Assembly: GCF_003014735.1 (NCBI RefSeq)
Contig: NZ_PYAX01000009.1
Coordinates: 62,001-126,000 of the forward strand
Reading direction: 5' to 3'
Source: Saccharothrix carnea
Lineage (GTDB): Bacteria > Actinomycetota > Actinomycetes > Mycobacteriales > Pseudonocardiaceae
DNA: 64,000 nt
Shown here: positions 8,065 through 19,900 of the stretch, piece by piece
Position numbering within the stretch: the first letter of the stretch is position 1
Layout of the letters: each line of letters opens with the position of its first letter
Program-made: the position numbers and the translations under genes
Notes under the pieces: model-generated
The model's database searches: none
Told to the model about the DNA's origin: nothing
Seen by the model: the letters and a program-made list of their open reading frames with translations, nothing else

Positions 8065-10011
8065 TCATCCACCGAGTGGCCACTGGTAACCCAGCTCATC
8101 CAGTCGCACGGCCAGGCGCTTGGACAGGTCCTCTCGTTGGCGCTCTAGGTCTGCTAGCGATGTCTTGTACTGGTCGCCCCACGCCCGGTACACGTCGATC
8201 AGCTGTTTTTGCTGCTGAGTCACCAGCTTTTTGGCCTGTGCGGAGAGGTCCGCTCCGATCCTGTCGATGGTGGCCGCGCGCATGCCCGGAGTGAGCGCGC
8301 TAGGGCTGTCGACGGGTCTGCGCAGCTGGTTGAGATCGTCTTGGTTGGTCACCCACCAGTCCACAAAGAGGCCGGTTACCTGTTCATCGTTCAGGATCAT
8401 CGAGGCTTCTAGGGCATGGTGGAACTTCTCGGCGAAGTACTCGCGCGCCGCAGCGGGTGGCCGGTCGGTGAGAACATCCTGCTGCTGCCGGAATTCCTGG
8501 AACCAGCCCTCCAAGGCTGTTAGGAACGCGGCCACGCTCGGCGCGGCCAGCCCTGGGATCATCTCGGCGACGGTCTCGTACCCGTACCGGGGGAACGCGA
8601 GGTGGCCGGACCGGCCGGGCACGAACAGGTCGGCCAATTCGATGCCGAACGCAGCGAACTGATCTACCTGCGCGTCGACTGCGTCGAACGGTATCCCGCC
8701 CTCGACCAGGGCGCGGATGCTCAGATTCGCGCGAGCCAGAGGTCGCGGATAGATGTAATCGCCGACGTTGAGGGTGAATTCCTTTGCCGTGATCTCCTCG
8801 ATCGACACCAACCGTGAAAAATGGGGGATCTCCCTGCGCTCGTGGAAAGCGGTCGCGATCCTTTCCACATGGCGGGGCGCCAGGTGGGTTCGCGACCGCG
8901 TCACGTCGACCTCGTGTTCGGCGTTGATGAACAACACGTCGCGCTCGCTGGCACGGGCCGCGCCTTCACTGCGGAGCACAAGCACGCTGGCCGGGACTGA
9001 CGTCCCGTGGAACACGTTGCGCCCGATCGCGATCGCGGCGGCGATCCTGCCGTCCTCGACCATTCCGCGGCGGATTCGTCCCTCGGTTCCACTCCGGAAC
9101 AACACGCCGTTCGGGACGACCATGACCCCCACGCCGTCGGGAGTCAGCGAGGCCAGGACGTGTTGGACGAACATCAGGTCCGCCAACCGACTCAGGCCGT
9201 ACCGCGTTTGCTGCGGGAAGCTCAGTTCCTCCTGCCCGTACCGCATTCCGAAAGGAGGATTGGTCAGCACCCGGTCGAAATCCTTCAGGCCCCCAGCATT
9301 GCTGAGATGGCGCGGATTGGCGATCGCGTCGCCGAGCAGCACGGACGCGTTGGTGATCCCATGCAGCATCAGGTTGAGCCGCGCAATTGTGCACGCCTGC
9401 TCATTCGCCTCCTGCCCGAAGAGGCGAAGCGCGCCGCGTCGGCCAGTGCGCTCCGCGACGTAGGTATCGGCTGCGGTGAGCAGACCGCCGGTCCCGGCAC
9501 ACGGGTCGTAGACCGAATGGCCGGGCTGCGGATCTGCCAGTCGGACCAGCAGCTGGCTCACCGAGCGCGGCGTGCCGAATTCACCGCGCCTGCTCTCGTC
9601 CGTGAACGTGGCGAGGACTTGCTCGTAGAGTCGGCCCGTCACGTCGTCAGACCCGGGATCCTCGCCTCCTGGCGGGATCTCGTCGAGGATGGCGATTAAC
9701 TGCCGGACCTCACCGTCGCTCAGCCGCTTATTGCGGACCACGTGCCGGAACGAGTCGTCGAAAACGTCAGGGTTGCTGATCGCCAACGCGGTAACAGCTT
9801 TGTCCAGGGCGTCGCGTGGTGAGCTGTCCGCAGCTGCGATCAACCGATCCCAGCGCGCTTCGTGCGGGACCGTCAACGCGTTGAGATGATCGGACGCCCA
9901 CTTGAGGACGAGCGTGGTCGAGATGACACGCATGTACTCCGCGATGTCCATCTTGCCCCGGAGAACGTCGGCCGCCTTGAAGATCCTCTGTGCGAGGTCC
10001 GCCGTGCGCAT
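8065..10011 (-). CDS. hsdM: Type I restriction-modification N6-adenine methyltransferase subunit (HsdM)
   Basis: 648 residues. An N-terminal HsdM helical domain (MRTADLAQRIFKAADVLRG and on) is followed by the SAM-binding motif I DPCAGTGG at 169-176 and catalytic motif IV NPPF at 251-254 (VLTNPPFGMRYGQ). The target-partner region follows, and a long helical C-terminal extension ends in LAVRLDELGYQWP. It transfers methyl groups to adenine N6 in the site chosen by HsdS. The start ATG is 3 bases after the hsdS stop, so the order is S then M in one operon. No HsdR motor/nuclease is visible in the window, so the pair may be methylation-only or may serve another defence assembly. Confidence 0.9.
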   Translation of the reverse strand: MRTADLAQRIFKAADVLRGKMDIAEYMRVISTTLVLKWASDHLNALTVPHEARWDRLIAAADSSPRDALDKAVTALAISNPDVFDDSFRHVVRNKRLSDGEVRQLIAILDEIPPGGEDPGSDDVTGRLYEQVLATFTDESRRGEFGTPRSVSQLLVRLADPQPGHSVYDPCAGTGGLLTAADTYVAERTGRRGALRLFGQEANEQACTIARLNLMLHGITNASVLLGDAIANPRHLSNAGGLKDFDRVLTNPPFGMRYGQEELSFPQQTRYGLSRLADLMFVQHVLASLTPDGVGVMVVPNGVLFRSGTEGRIRRGMVEDGRIAAAIAIGRNVFHGTSVPASVLVLRSEGAARASERDVLFINAEHEVDVTRSRTHLAPRHVERIATAFHERREIPHFSRLVSIEEITAKEFTLNVGDYIYPRPLARANLSIRALVEGGIPFDAVDAQVDQFAAFGIELADLFVPGRSGHLAFPRYGYETVAEMIPGLAAPSVAAFLTALEGWFQEFRQQQDVLTDRPPAAAREYFAEKFHHALEASMILNDEQVTGLFVDWWVTNQDDLNQLRRPVDSPSALTPGMRAATIDRIGADLSAQAKKLVTQQQKQLIDVYRAWGDQYKTSLADLERQREDLSKRLAVRLDELGYQWPLGG

Positions 10012-10013
10012 GC

Positions 10014-10619
10014 CTACTCCTCGTCCAGGAAGTCGTCGAGCAGTGCGAGCTTGAGGATGTCGAGACGGTCTGCGGTTTCCCGGTGGACGAGCGCGAGTTC
10101 GTCGATGTCAGCGATGATCTCGACAAGCTCGCGCTGCCGATCCAGTGGGGGGAGCACCACCGGGAGGTTGCCCAAGATCTTTGCGTTGAGCGATTGGACG
10201 GTGCCCGGGAGTGCGCGCCTGAGCATTTCCTCCTGCACCGCGGACGAGGAAAGGTACAGGCACAGATACTCGGGGAGGACCAGGTGACCGAGACTGCGCA
10301 CCCGCGCGCACGAAGAGTTGTAGAGCCACCCTTCCAACTGCGGCTCGATCAGCGCCAACCTGCCGAGCGACCCCTGGCGGACGAGCACTATGTCACCCTG
10401 CCGAAGGGTGAACCGGTCCAGCCGCGCCACTTCGTTGTACGGCAATCTGCGGAGTTTCCGGGTGTCCACGTGGTGCTGGTCGGTGATGTCAGAGGGGGTC
10501 ACCACGGGCACGCCGTCGGGCTCGTCGCCGAGTTTGTCCAGCAGCGAGCCGGATGGCCCGGGCGTGATCTCCGCCAGTTCTCCGAGCGTGACGCGCTCGC
10601 CCTCAGTCACGACCACCAC
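10014..10619 (-). CDS. hsdS: Half-size type I specificity subunit (single target-recognition domain HsdS)
   Basis: 201 residues, about half a normal HsdS. It has one target-recognition domain (VTLGELAEITPGPSG; RQGDIVLVRQGSLGRLALI; LPEYLCLYLSS; GTVQSLNAKILGNLPVVLPP) and one conserved coiled-coil spacer (LDRQRELVEIIADIDELALV). Half-subunits must dimerise to recognise a palindromic or bipartite site. It is coupled directly to hsdM. Single-domain S proteins are known from some type I systems and from HsdM-like components of multi-gene phage defence systems. Confidence 0.85.
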   Translation of the reverse strand: MVVVTEGERVTLGELAEITPGPSGSLLDKLGDEPDGVPVVTPSDITDQHHVDTRKLRRLPYNEVARLDRFTLRQGDIVLVRQGSLGRLALIEPQLEGWLYNSSCARVRSLGHLVLPEYLCLYLSSSAVQEEMLRRALPGTVQSLNAKILGNLPVVLPPLDRQRELVEIIADIDELALVHRETADRLDILKLALLDDFLDEE

Positions 10620-10679
10620 CTGCCTCCCTAGACCCGCACCGCGGGGGCGTGGCGATCACCGCCACGCCCCCCCGATCGA

Positions 10680-10892
10680 TCACGCGTTGCCCGGTCCGTT
10701 CCGACGGCCGGCCTTGACGATCTCGGTCACCGCCGCGGTCGCCACCGCCGTGGCGAGCGCACCCAACACCGCTTCGCCGTACCCGGCTGCGAAGCCGAGT
10801 ACGAAGACCACGACGACGATCACTCCCCACCAGACGGCGCACCTGCCGCGCCAGGGCCAGTACCATGAGCTGTTGAAGCGGGCAATCCTCAT
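10680..10892 (-). CDS. Small membrane protein
   Basis: 70 residues starting MRIARFNSSWYWPWRGR, with one or two hydrophobic spans (VWWGVIVVVVFVLGFAAGYG, then VLGALATAVATAAVTEIV) and a basic C-terminus (KAGRRNG). AGGAAGAAGG precedes the ATG. It lies upstream of hsdS on the same strand with a 60-base gap and may be cotranscribed. Not recognised as a family. A longer upstream reading exists but lacks coding character. Confidence 0.5.
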   Translation of the reverse strand: MRIARFNSSWYWPWRGRCAVWWGVIVVVVFVLGFAAGYGEAVLGALATAVATAAVTEIVKAGRRNGPGNA

Positions 10893-11091
10893 GTTGTCTG
10901 CCTTCTTCCTGCTCGCCTTGAGCGAAGCGGGTCGGGCCGCATCGCCCCGCGCGGACGCCAATCTCCACGGGGCGGTGCGGTGTCTCACGAGACTCTCGAG
11001 CTGAGTACACCGTAGCACGAACTTCTGCGAAGGGGCCTTCGCAACAGTTCGTGGCGGCGGCGGTCTGACTCGGGCCAGCGGCTCCAACTCA

Positions 11092-12716
<1,625 letters not shown>

Positions 12717-12823
12717 CGCGTCAGCCGAGGGCGCTGCAGATCTGCGGCCGCCCCCAGGAGCGCCTCGACTCCTCATGTTACGCACGGCTACAACCTGCAT
12801 GGATGGAGTTTTCGTCAGGCGCA

Positions 12824-12869
12824 ACCCCACACGCCTCATATACCGGCGACGATACGAGGCGTGTGGGGT
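12824..12869 (-). terminator. Hairpin terminator downstream of the AMIN-like gene
   Basis: A perfect 14-base inverted repeat (ACCCCACACGCCTC at 12824-12837, complement at 12856-12869) with an 18-base loop, starting 37 bases past the stop of the gene ending at 12906. GC-rich stem without a clear U tract, as is common in actinomycetes. Confidence 0.6.
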
Positions 12870-12905
12870 GGAGCCACCCGTCGAGGTGGGCGGCTCCACC
12901 GCGGC

Positions 12906-13430
12906 TCACCACTGGTGCGCGACGTCCACGACGATGTGGTTGGACAGCGTGAACACCCGGAACGGCAACCGTGCGCGAACGCCCAGCCCGAGATCGGTGG
13001 TGCCCTCCCACGACCCGGCCCAGGCGACCTGCCGGAACGTCTGGTACCCGGTCACGTCCACGACCTCCTGCGGGTTGGCCGGTTGGTAGGTCGGTTCGAA
13101 GTTCTCGTCGTAGGACGGCGTATAGGTCATCACGAACAGCTTCGCCCCACCGCGCAGCGGAACAGGCGTGCCCGATCCCACGTAGGTGACCTCATCGGTG
13201 TAGGTCACGTAGTACCCGCCGCCACCGGGAAGGTCGGTGTCGATCACCAACCGGTCGAAGCACTCGTGCCGCCCGGACCGGATGTCGGTCACGGAACCAC
13301 CGGAACCGTTGAACACCGTTTTCGGCCCCGACCCCCAATCGACCGACGTGCACGTACCGGCACCGGCGTTCGACACCGCCAACGACATCGCCGCAAGCAC
13401 GACGGCGACCACCAAAGCGATCTTGCGCAT
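12906..13430 (-). CDS. Secreted AMIN-like domain protein
   Basis: 174 residues. A Sec signal peptide (MRKIALVVAVVLAAMSLAVS, cleavage near NAGA) precedes a beta-rich domain with GRHECFDRLVIDTD, YYVTYTDEVTYVGSGTPVPL and RGGAKLFVM. This pattern matches the AMIN-like domain proteins widespread in actinomycetes, which may bind cell wall or be lipoproteins; no lipobox cysteine is seen here. GGGGGAGG before the ATG is a strong binding site. It is a lone gene between IS remnants with its own terminator. Confidence 0.75.
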   Translation of the reverse strand: MRKIALVVAVVLAAMSLAVSNAGAGTCTSVDWGSGPKTVFNGSGGSVTDIRSGRHECFDRLVIDTDLPGGGGYYVTYTDEVTYVGSGTPVPLRGGAKLFVMTYTPSYDENFEPTYQPANPQEVVDVTGYQTFRQVAWAGSWEGTTDLGLGVRARLPFRVFTLSNHIVVDVAHQW

Positions 13431-13544
13431 GATCCTCCCCCTTCACCGCGAGCCTCCCCGCCCGCTGAAGACAAGACGCGCAGGAGACTCCGAGGTTGTT
13501 CGACGGCCCCCTTTCGGGATGCCGCCACCCATCCACCTGCGGGG

Positions 13545-13757
13545 GCAGTGCTGCAGCGCTACGCGACCCCCTACAACCACCGCCGGCCCCACCAAGCCCT
13601 ACAAGTCGCACCACCGCGACCGGACTACCCGATCGCAGAGCCGGACCGCGTGTCGACACGCCGCCAACCAGACCTCGGCGGCCTGATCAACGAGTAGGAA
13701 CTCACAGCAGCCTAACCGCAGTTCAGACCATATGGCCGACTTTTGACACCTCACACG
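13545..13757 (+). mobile_element. IS-B C-terminal fragment
   Basis: Encodes the last ~55 codons of an IS-B transposase ([18 protein letters not shown] and the ending GLINE) and the terminal repeat (TTTTGACACCTCACA ending at 13757), on the plus strand. It cuts off the 5' part of the toxin-like gene that follows. Confidence 0.75.
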
Positions 13758-14381
13758 TCACCGATCTGCCCGACCGGCGACAACGGTCAGGTCAACCCCA
13801 ACGCGTTGGCGATCCAAGTGGCACAAGCCTGCCAGGAGGTGCACACCTGCCGCACGCGCGAGGACCTGGACGCGGCACTCGACATCCTGTTCGACCAGCA
13901 CCTGAACAAGGCACGCGAGGGCTTCGACAGCATCCTGGAGATCGCGAGCGTCCTCGGTGCGCTCACCGGCGGTCTGGCGGCGCGAGCCGCTGTAGGCGGG
14001 GTCGCGGGGGTTGGCGGTACCACCGCGTCGGCCACCTCGGGCATGCGAGCAGGCGCTGCCGACGCACTACGCCAGCTGATCGCCAAAAAGGCCGGCTTCT
14101 CAGGGAAGGGGCAGAGGCTGATTGTGGACGAGAACATGTCCCCCTCAATCGCCGGATTCCTCCGAGACCACGGCTATGATGCGCGCAGCGTGTCCGAAAT
14201 GGGACTCAGGGGCACCAAGGACGACAAGTTGATGCAGTTGGCCGAGCAGTTGGGCGCCAAGGTGGTGACCCGAGACAGGGGAAGGCAGATGGACGGTGGT
14301 TTCGGCACGCTTGCGATCCAGATCGATCGACGGGTGAGCTCACCCGAAGAGATCCTGCGCATCATCACATCGGCCAAGTGA
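13758..14381 (+). pseudogene. 5'-truncated polymorphic-toxin-like gene with C-terminal DUF5615 (PIN-like) domain
   Basis: The reading frame runs out of the IS-B end, so the natural N-terminus is lost. The remaining ~207 residues have a helical linker (REDLDAALDILFDQHLNKAR), a Gly/Ala-rich hydrophobic stretch ([20 protein letters not shown]) typical of pre-toxin regions, and a C-terminal domain beginning LIVDENMSPSIAGFLRDHGY. That domain has Asp near the first strand, then DDKLMQLAEQLGAKVVTRDR, the signature of DUF5615/Mut7-C-like PIN nucleases. The stop overlaps the start of the next gene (TGATG), the usual toxin-immunity coupling. Whether the fragment is still translated is unclear. Confidence 0.65.
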
Positions 14382-14674
14382 TGGATGAATTCGATCACGT
14401 GACCCGCAGTGAAGCGGAACTCGACTCCATCCACGACCGGTGGATCCGCGACCGCAACCGAGGGCGGGACGACCAGGAGGACCAGGAGTCCTGGGTCGAT
14501 GAACAGTGCGGTGGTTGCCGGTTCTGGATCCCGCTGGCGGGCCGGGTGGGCAACGACTACGGCGCTTGCTCGAACGCCCGGTCGCCGTTCGACGGACGTG
14601 TGCGGTTCGAACACGACGGCTGTGACGTGTTCGTCGATGCGGGTCGATGGGTGACTCCCGAAGACATCGCCTGA
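14381..14674 (+). CDS. DUF3027-like small protein, candidate immunity partner
   Basis: 97 residues. An acidic helical start (MDEFDHVTRSEAELDSIHDR) is followed by a Cys-rich core: QCGGCRFWIPLAGRVGNDYG, then ACSNARSPFDGRV and FEHDGCDVFVD. The QCG-x-C / GACSN / FEHDGC pattern matches DUF3027, probably a metal-binding fold. Translation is coupled to the preceding toxin-like frame by TGATG. Adjacency suggests it neutralises the DUF5615 nuclease; that is inference. Confidence 0.65.
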   Translation: MDEFDHVTRSEAELDSIHDRWIRDRNRGRDDQEDQESWVDEQCGGCRFWIPLAGRVGNDYGACSNARSPFDGRVRFEHDGCDVFVDAGRWVTPEDIA

Positions 14675-15282
14675 ACAGGCTCGACCGAAGTCAGCTGAGG
14701 GGCTGTGCCGTGAGGCACGGCCCCTCAGCGCGTGCCGGGCACCGCCTTCTCTCTCCGAATTGAGATCGGTGTCGTCGTCGAGCATCTCCACACAGAGTTC
14801 GCGAAGTTCCACTGCGAGCTCCACAAGTGGGATGGCCGTCAACACCAGATTCCCTACGTGGGACCGCTGGTCGAGAGACCTGATCATCACCATACAGAAA
14901 CCGCACGTTCAGGCGAGGCTGGGCTCCCGCCCATTGGCGGAGTGGCTCAGCATCCGACCGATCCGGCAACAGTTGTCCGCACTGTCACGGTGATCACGGG
15001 CGTTGTCGTCGCCCTCACCTTCATGTCTGGCTTCGGCAGCGTCCTCAATCTGGCGCTCACCGGTGCTTCGCCGGAGGTATTGCGGCTCGGTCGGTGGCAA
15101 CGCGCTCGCGGGCTCCGGTTCCGGGTCACGGTCAAGCCCGGCAGGCCGTCGACCCCTGACGGTCCGCGCAGCGATCTGCCGCCGCGCTCGCTGCGCGCGG
15201 AGATCGACCGGTGCGTGGAGTCGGCGGGCACGGTCGGCGCGATCCTGGTTAAGACCGGATCTCATTTGGGGTTGTTGTGGGT
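14675..15282. other. No gene assigned
   Basis: 608 bases between the immunity-like gene and a transposase fragment. A plus-strand frame is open across it but has no recognisable motif and atypical composition. Confidence 0.35.
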
Positions 15283-15556
15283 CAGCAGGTGCCCGGTGGA
15301 AGTACGCGGCGGGCGGTCTGGACTTCGACTATCCGGGATTCGTGCACACGGTGCTGGTGAACATGCGTGCCCGGCTGGCGCGCTCGGACCGGCCGGACCG
15401 GATCTTCGAGGTGGTGCTGGAGGTGGCGCGGCGGGCGGGCCTAGTGGGCCGCAAGCTCTTCATAAGGGTCGTAGTGGACGGCGCAGCGCCCGTGCCGACG
15501 AAATCGTTGTCGCCCAACGACATGTATTCCTCACTGATTACCGCGGCCGGGTGACC
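15283..15556 (+). pseudogene. IS1182-like transposase N-terminal fragment
   Basis: One frame reads ARWKYAAGGLDFDYPGFVHT, then RARLARSDRPDRIFEVVLEV and ARRAGLVGRK, which matches the region before the catalytic domain of IS1182-type transposases. It ends abruptly before any catalytic residue, next to the IS-C element. Confidence 0.5.
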
Positions 15557-15658
15557 GTGAGGCGATCAGAGTGACCCGCTGGCGGGCTCCGCCGGAGGCC
15601 CAGGTCACTCTCGCCCGGTGAAGCGGTGCGTTTCCGACGGCAGCCTTGTGCTTGCCGA

Positions 15659-16790
15659 TAATGTCGTCCGTGCAGGTCAGGCGGCGTGGTGGTACTCGTT
15701 GAGGATGCCGCCCAGTTGCTGTCGTCGGTGGATGTCGAGTTGGGTGATCGTTGCTTGATCGGTGACGGTTGGTGGCAGCGTGCGCAGTGGTCGGGCATTG
15801 CCGATGCCTTGGTGAGGGCGGTGGGTGTTGTAGAACTGCTCGTACTCGCGCAGGGCGTGCGGTAGGTGCTGGCGGTTCCAGATGAGGGTGTGGTCGAGGA
15901 GTTCGCGGCGGCAGCTGTGGATCCAGCGTTCCATGATCGCGTTCATCCGCGGGATCCGGACGCCGCTGAGAACGACTTGGATGCCGGCGTCGGCGAGGAC
16001 GGTGTCGAACAGCGCCGGGAACTTCCCGTCCCGGTCGCGGATCAGGAACCGCGCGCGTCGGCCCTCGTCTTCGAGGTCCATGGCGAGGTTCCTGGCGGCT
16101 TGGGTGACCCGGGAGGCGGTCGGGTGCGCGGTGGCGCGGAGGACGCGGATCCGGCGGCTGGCGTGCTCGATCACCGCGAGCACGTACAGGCGGGCGCCGC
16201 TCAAGGTGGAGGTTTCGAAGAAGTCGCAGGCCAGGAGTGCGTCGGCTTGTGAGCGGAGGAAGGTCGACCAGGTCGTCGTGGTGCGTTCGGGTGCCGGGTC
16301 GATCCCGGCGTCCTTGAGGATCTGCCAGACGGTGGAGGCTGCGACTGTGATGCCGAGTACGAGCAGTTCTCCGTGGATGCGGCGGTAACCCCAGGTGGGG
16401 TTCTCCCGTGCCAGGCGCAGCACCAGGAGTCGGATCGAGCGGATGGTCCGTGGTCGGCCGGGCCGCTCGGGACGGGAGCTGGCTGCGTGGCGGCGTGCGA
16501 TGAGGCTGCGGTGCCATCGCAGCACCGTCTCGGGACGCACCAGCAATCGGAGCCGACGAAGCGTGGCGGCCGGAAGTCGGTGTAGCAGTGCCGCGAGGAA
16601 CGCCCGGTCGCCGGGAGAGAGCCGCAGACGGGCGTTACCCAGTTGGCGTTCCAGGATCGTGATTTGGTGCCGTAGCGCCAGGATCTCCACGTCCTTGTCC
16701 CGATCGCTCATGGGTAACAGCCGTGGCAGCGCGAACGCGTTGGTCACGCTCAGGTAGGCCGGTCGGAGCAGCACAGCCGGTCATGATGCC
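15659..16790 (-). mobile_element. Intact insertion sequence IS-C
   Basis: Contains one complete transposase gene. The left boundary is suggested by AATGTCGTCCGTGCAGGTCA near 15660, which recurs at the right edge of the window (63899). The exact right boundary is not resolved. Partial copies lie at 12636, 49945-50430 and 63893-64000. Confidence 0.75.
15677..16774 (-). CDS. IS-C transposase, rve DDE family
   Basis: 365 residues. An N-terminal LALRHQITILERQLGNARLR coiled segment and a helix-turn-helix region (ARENPTWGYRRIHGELLVLG), then the catalytic core: Asp in LACDFFETST, Asp in LIRDRDGKFP and Glu in MNAIMERWIHSCRREL. It ends with NTHRPHQGIGNARPL. Complete, third member of the related IS group in this window. 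Confidence 0.85.
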   Translation of the reverse strand: MLLRPAYLSVTNAFALPRLLPMSDRDKDVEILALRHQITILERQLGNARLRLSPGDRAFLAALLHRLPAATLRRLRLLVRPETVLRWHRSLIARRHAASSRPERPGRPRTIRSIRLLVLRLARENPTWGYRRIHGELLVLGITVAASTVWQILKDAGIDPAPERTTTTWSTFLRSQADALLACDFFETSTLSGARLYVLAVIEHASRRIRVLRATAHPTASRVTQAARNLAMDLEDEGRRARFLIRDRDGKFPALFDTVLADAGIQVVLSGVRIPRMNAIMERWIHSCRRELLDHTLIWNRQHLPHALREYEQFYNTHRPHQGIGNARPLRTLPPTVTDQATITQLDIHRRQQLGGILNEYHHAA

Positions 16791-16921
16791 GTGCTGGTCG
16801 ACGTCACGGCAGATGACAGCCGTACTCGCGAACGCTCGCCTCTCCTTGGGCTTCGTACGTCCTCTACCTGCATGGATGAGGGTCTCGGCAGGCACAATGT
16901 TTCCAACACCGTTACCGCCTT

Positions 16922-16957
16922 GCTCTACCAGCGACGATGACATTTCGAACGGCACAG
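16922..16957. repeat. Isolated IS-A terminal repeat remnant
   Basis: CCAGCGACGATGACATTTCG continuing to GAACGGCACAG matches the right inverted repeat of IS-A with two changes. It lies 20 bases beyond the 3' end of the NB-ARC-CHAT gene and marks an old insertion or deletion edge. Confidence 0.65.
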
Positions 16958-16976
16958 GTCCTGACGCGCCTCGCGC

Positions 16977-19900
16977 TCACGAGAAGTCAGTGCCGAACTG
17001 CACGAAGGGCCGGCGGAGCGGATCCGGTGCGGTTGCCATGGCAAGGGCGTGCGCGGCGGTAGCTCCTGCCGCGAGGGCTTGATGGTAGGCCAGCATTGTC
17101 TTCTGGGCGGCGACGTCACCCACCCTAGTGACGGCTGCGGTGACGGTGCTCGTTCCGGCGGTGAGCAGGGCGCCAGCGAAGCCCAGGATCTCATCACCCG
17201 GTCCTACGTGATGGAGGGCCAGGTCGCCAGCGGCCAGAACGACGTGGCGGGGCGAGTTCTGCAGGCGGGTGATGTGGTGGGCGAACAGCGGACCGTCGGC
17301 CAGTTCCAGGCGGGAGAGCAGCGCGTTGGTGGGCTCGTGGTCCCCATGGGTCGCGAAATGGGCCGTCTCGGAATTCTCCAGCGCGTGCAGCACCGCGTCG
17401 ATCCGCGCGTCCTGCCCGCTCAGCACGTGGGCGCCTGGGTACAACGACGCAAGCCGTCTGCTCTCCGACTCGGCCCACGGCAGACCTGGCCCGCTCACGA
17501 GCGCCACCCTCTCCTTCGACGGTCGTCGGGCGCGGCGGGTGGCCGCCAGCCACGCGTTGACCGAGGGTGCCACTGTCGTCGGCCGCCCTCGCAGCGACGG
17601 GAGGCAGCCCCACGGCAGGGCGAACAGCGCGCCCGTCGGCACCAGGACCAGGTTTGCGCCGTCAACGACGTCGAGCAGCGGCTCCATCAGGATCCGGTCG
17701 AGCTTGTCGGCTTCCCGCCTCGCCGAAGCGGAGATCACCTCCGCGAGGGGTGGGGGCAGGTGGTCGGGTGCCAGAGCGTTCATGTCCGCGTGCACTCGTC
17801 GCACTCCCTCGGCGACCGCTGCCATAGAGCCGAGCATGAGCATCAGAGCCGTGCCTCTCGTGACAACCACGACGTGCAACTCGTCCGCGATCACGATGAA
17901 GTCGATGAGGGCCTGGTCGCTGCGGAGCGCCCCGATGACGTCGGTGAAACCCGCTGGCGGTGCGGCGGCGCCCAATGACCGGGTGCGCGCCCCCAGGCGC
18001 AGCGCCTCGCGTTCGAGAGCACGCTGACGGGCCTGCGTCGAGCGGGTCGACAGGCCATCGAGTCGCTCCCGCAACAAGGTCCGGCTGACGTGTCGCAATT
18101 CGTTGATGACGCGGTCGAGTTCCGGGTGGTCGACGGGAAGGAAGGTGTGCCGGTACAACTGTGCCCGTGTGCGCTCGGACCACAGCATCACGTCGGCGGC
18201 GTCGTGGCCGTGGTCGATCGCGATCCGCACGGCCATCGCTCCCAAGCCCCGTGCGTGAACCGCGGCGCTGCGGACTTGGTCGAGCCCGCCGAACCGGTCA
18301 CGCGCCTCGTCGAGTTCGGTGAGCCCGATGTCGGCCTCGCGCAGGGCGGCCTCTGGATTCCCTTCCGCCATGGCGATTTCCGCCCTGGCCAACCGGCGCA
18401 ACAGGCGATGGTCGACGGGGGTGTTGACGCGCGGTGGGGGCAACTGGGACATCCGGGCGGCTGCGGACACGAGTCGCCCGTGGCGCAACTCCAGGCGCAC
18501 CGCCAGCACTGTCGCCAGTTCCGCCTCGTCGAGCAGTCCGAAGTCCCGCAGTTCTCGCGACAGCGACAACGCTTCGGTCAGGAGCAGCCCGGTCCTGGAC
18601 CCAGAGGAACCGGACGTGGTCACGGTGGCGCGGAGCGCCGTCAGCTTCGCCACGGCGCACCACAGGTGATCACCCAGGTCGGAGAAGCGTCGAGCGGCCG
18701 ACCGTGCCAACTGTCTCGCCTGTGCGTAGTCCTCCAGGAGAAGCCGGCACCTGGCGCGTGCGTGCTCCACCGAAGCGATCGCGTGCACCACGTCAGGGTG
18801 TCGTCCGGCCTTACGCAACTGCAACCGCACCTCGTCGAGGTAGTCCAACGCCGCATCCGCCATGCCGGCCGCGAGCATCGTTCCCACCTGATCGAGCCAC
18901 ACGGTGTCGAGCCGGTCCGCCCTGACGTGGAGAGCTGTCGCCGTCGCGCGGTCGAAGCGCGCCAAAGCGCTGGACAGGTCGCTGTCCTGATGCGCGAGCA
19001 GCCCCAGCACCTGCTCCGCCGCCGATACCTCCTTGACCGGCGCGAGGCCGCTGCCGACCACCGCTTCCAGGACGGCGGCGAGGTTGCGGTGCTGATCGTT
19101 CAGCCACTTCCAGGCCTGCTCGGCGTCCGTGAACGAAGGGGTCTGCACCGCATCCGTGATCTCGACCGCCCACTTGCCGCGGCGTCGCGGATCCCCAGCC
19201 TCGACCGCACGACACGCTGCGACCACGTAGTACTTGAACAGGCGGCCGAGCGCCTTACCTCGCTCCCTCTCGGTGTCCTGTGCGTTGTGCAGGCCGGTGG
19301 CGTAAGAGCGGAGGAGGTCGTGCATGTGGATGTGGAAGTCGTCGATGCGTTCGACGAGACGTGCCTGCAGCAGCACTCCGACCGCTCTACGGGCCCGCGC
19401 CTTATCCGTCCCGACCAGCGCGGCCACGGCGAAGACGTCGAGATCGTGCCCCGGTGCGGCACCGATGAAGCGGAAAGCCCGTGCCGCGTCCTCGGGCAGC
19501 TGTCGATACGACCAGGAGAAGACGGCGCTCACCGCGGTCCTGTCGTCCCCGCCGGCGTCCAGCCGCTCCAGCCGGTCTTGCTGCACCTCGAACAACTCGG
19601 CCGCGAGGGCTGCCAAGGTCGCGGTCTTGTAGCTGTTGACCATCTCGGCGGTCACCCGCACCGCCAGGGGCAGCAGTCCGCTCCACTCACATAGGATCCT
19701 GGCCCCTTCTGGCTCGGCCGCCGCCCGCTCACCGACCAGCGCGCCGAACAACGCAACGGCTTCTTCTGCCGTCAACAAGTCCAAGTCCACCCGACGCGCA
19801 CCGTGGCGGGAGACCAGTCCGGCCAGGCTGTCACGGCTGGTCACCAGCACGAAGCTCGAACCGGTCCCGGGCAGCAGAAAACGAACCTGCTCGGGGCTGC

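Noticed and set aside
14174..14893. 239-codon minus-strand frame over the DUF5615/DUF3027 genes
   Set aside because: Antisense to two recognisable domains; no motif of its own.
15531..16517. Arg/Pro/His-rich minus-strand frame overlapping the IS-C transposase
   Set aside because: Out-of-frame shadow of the transposase gene, which has all DDE residues in the adjacent frame.
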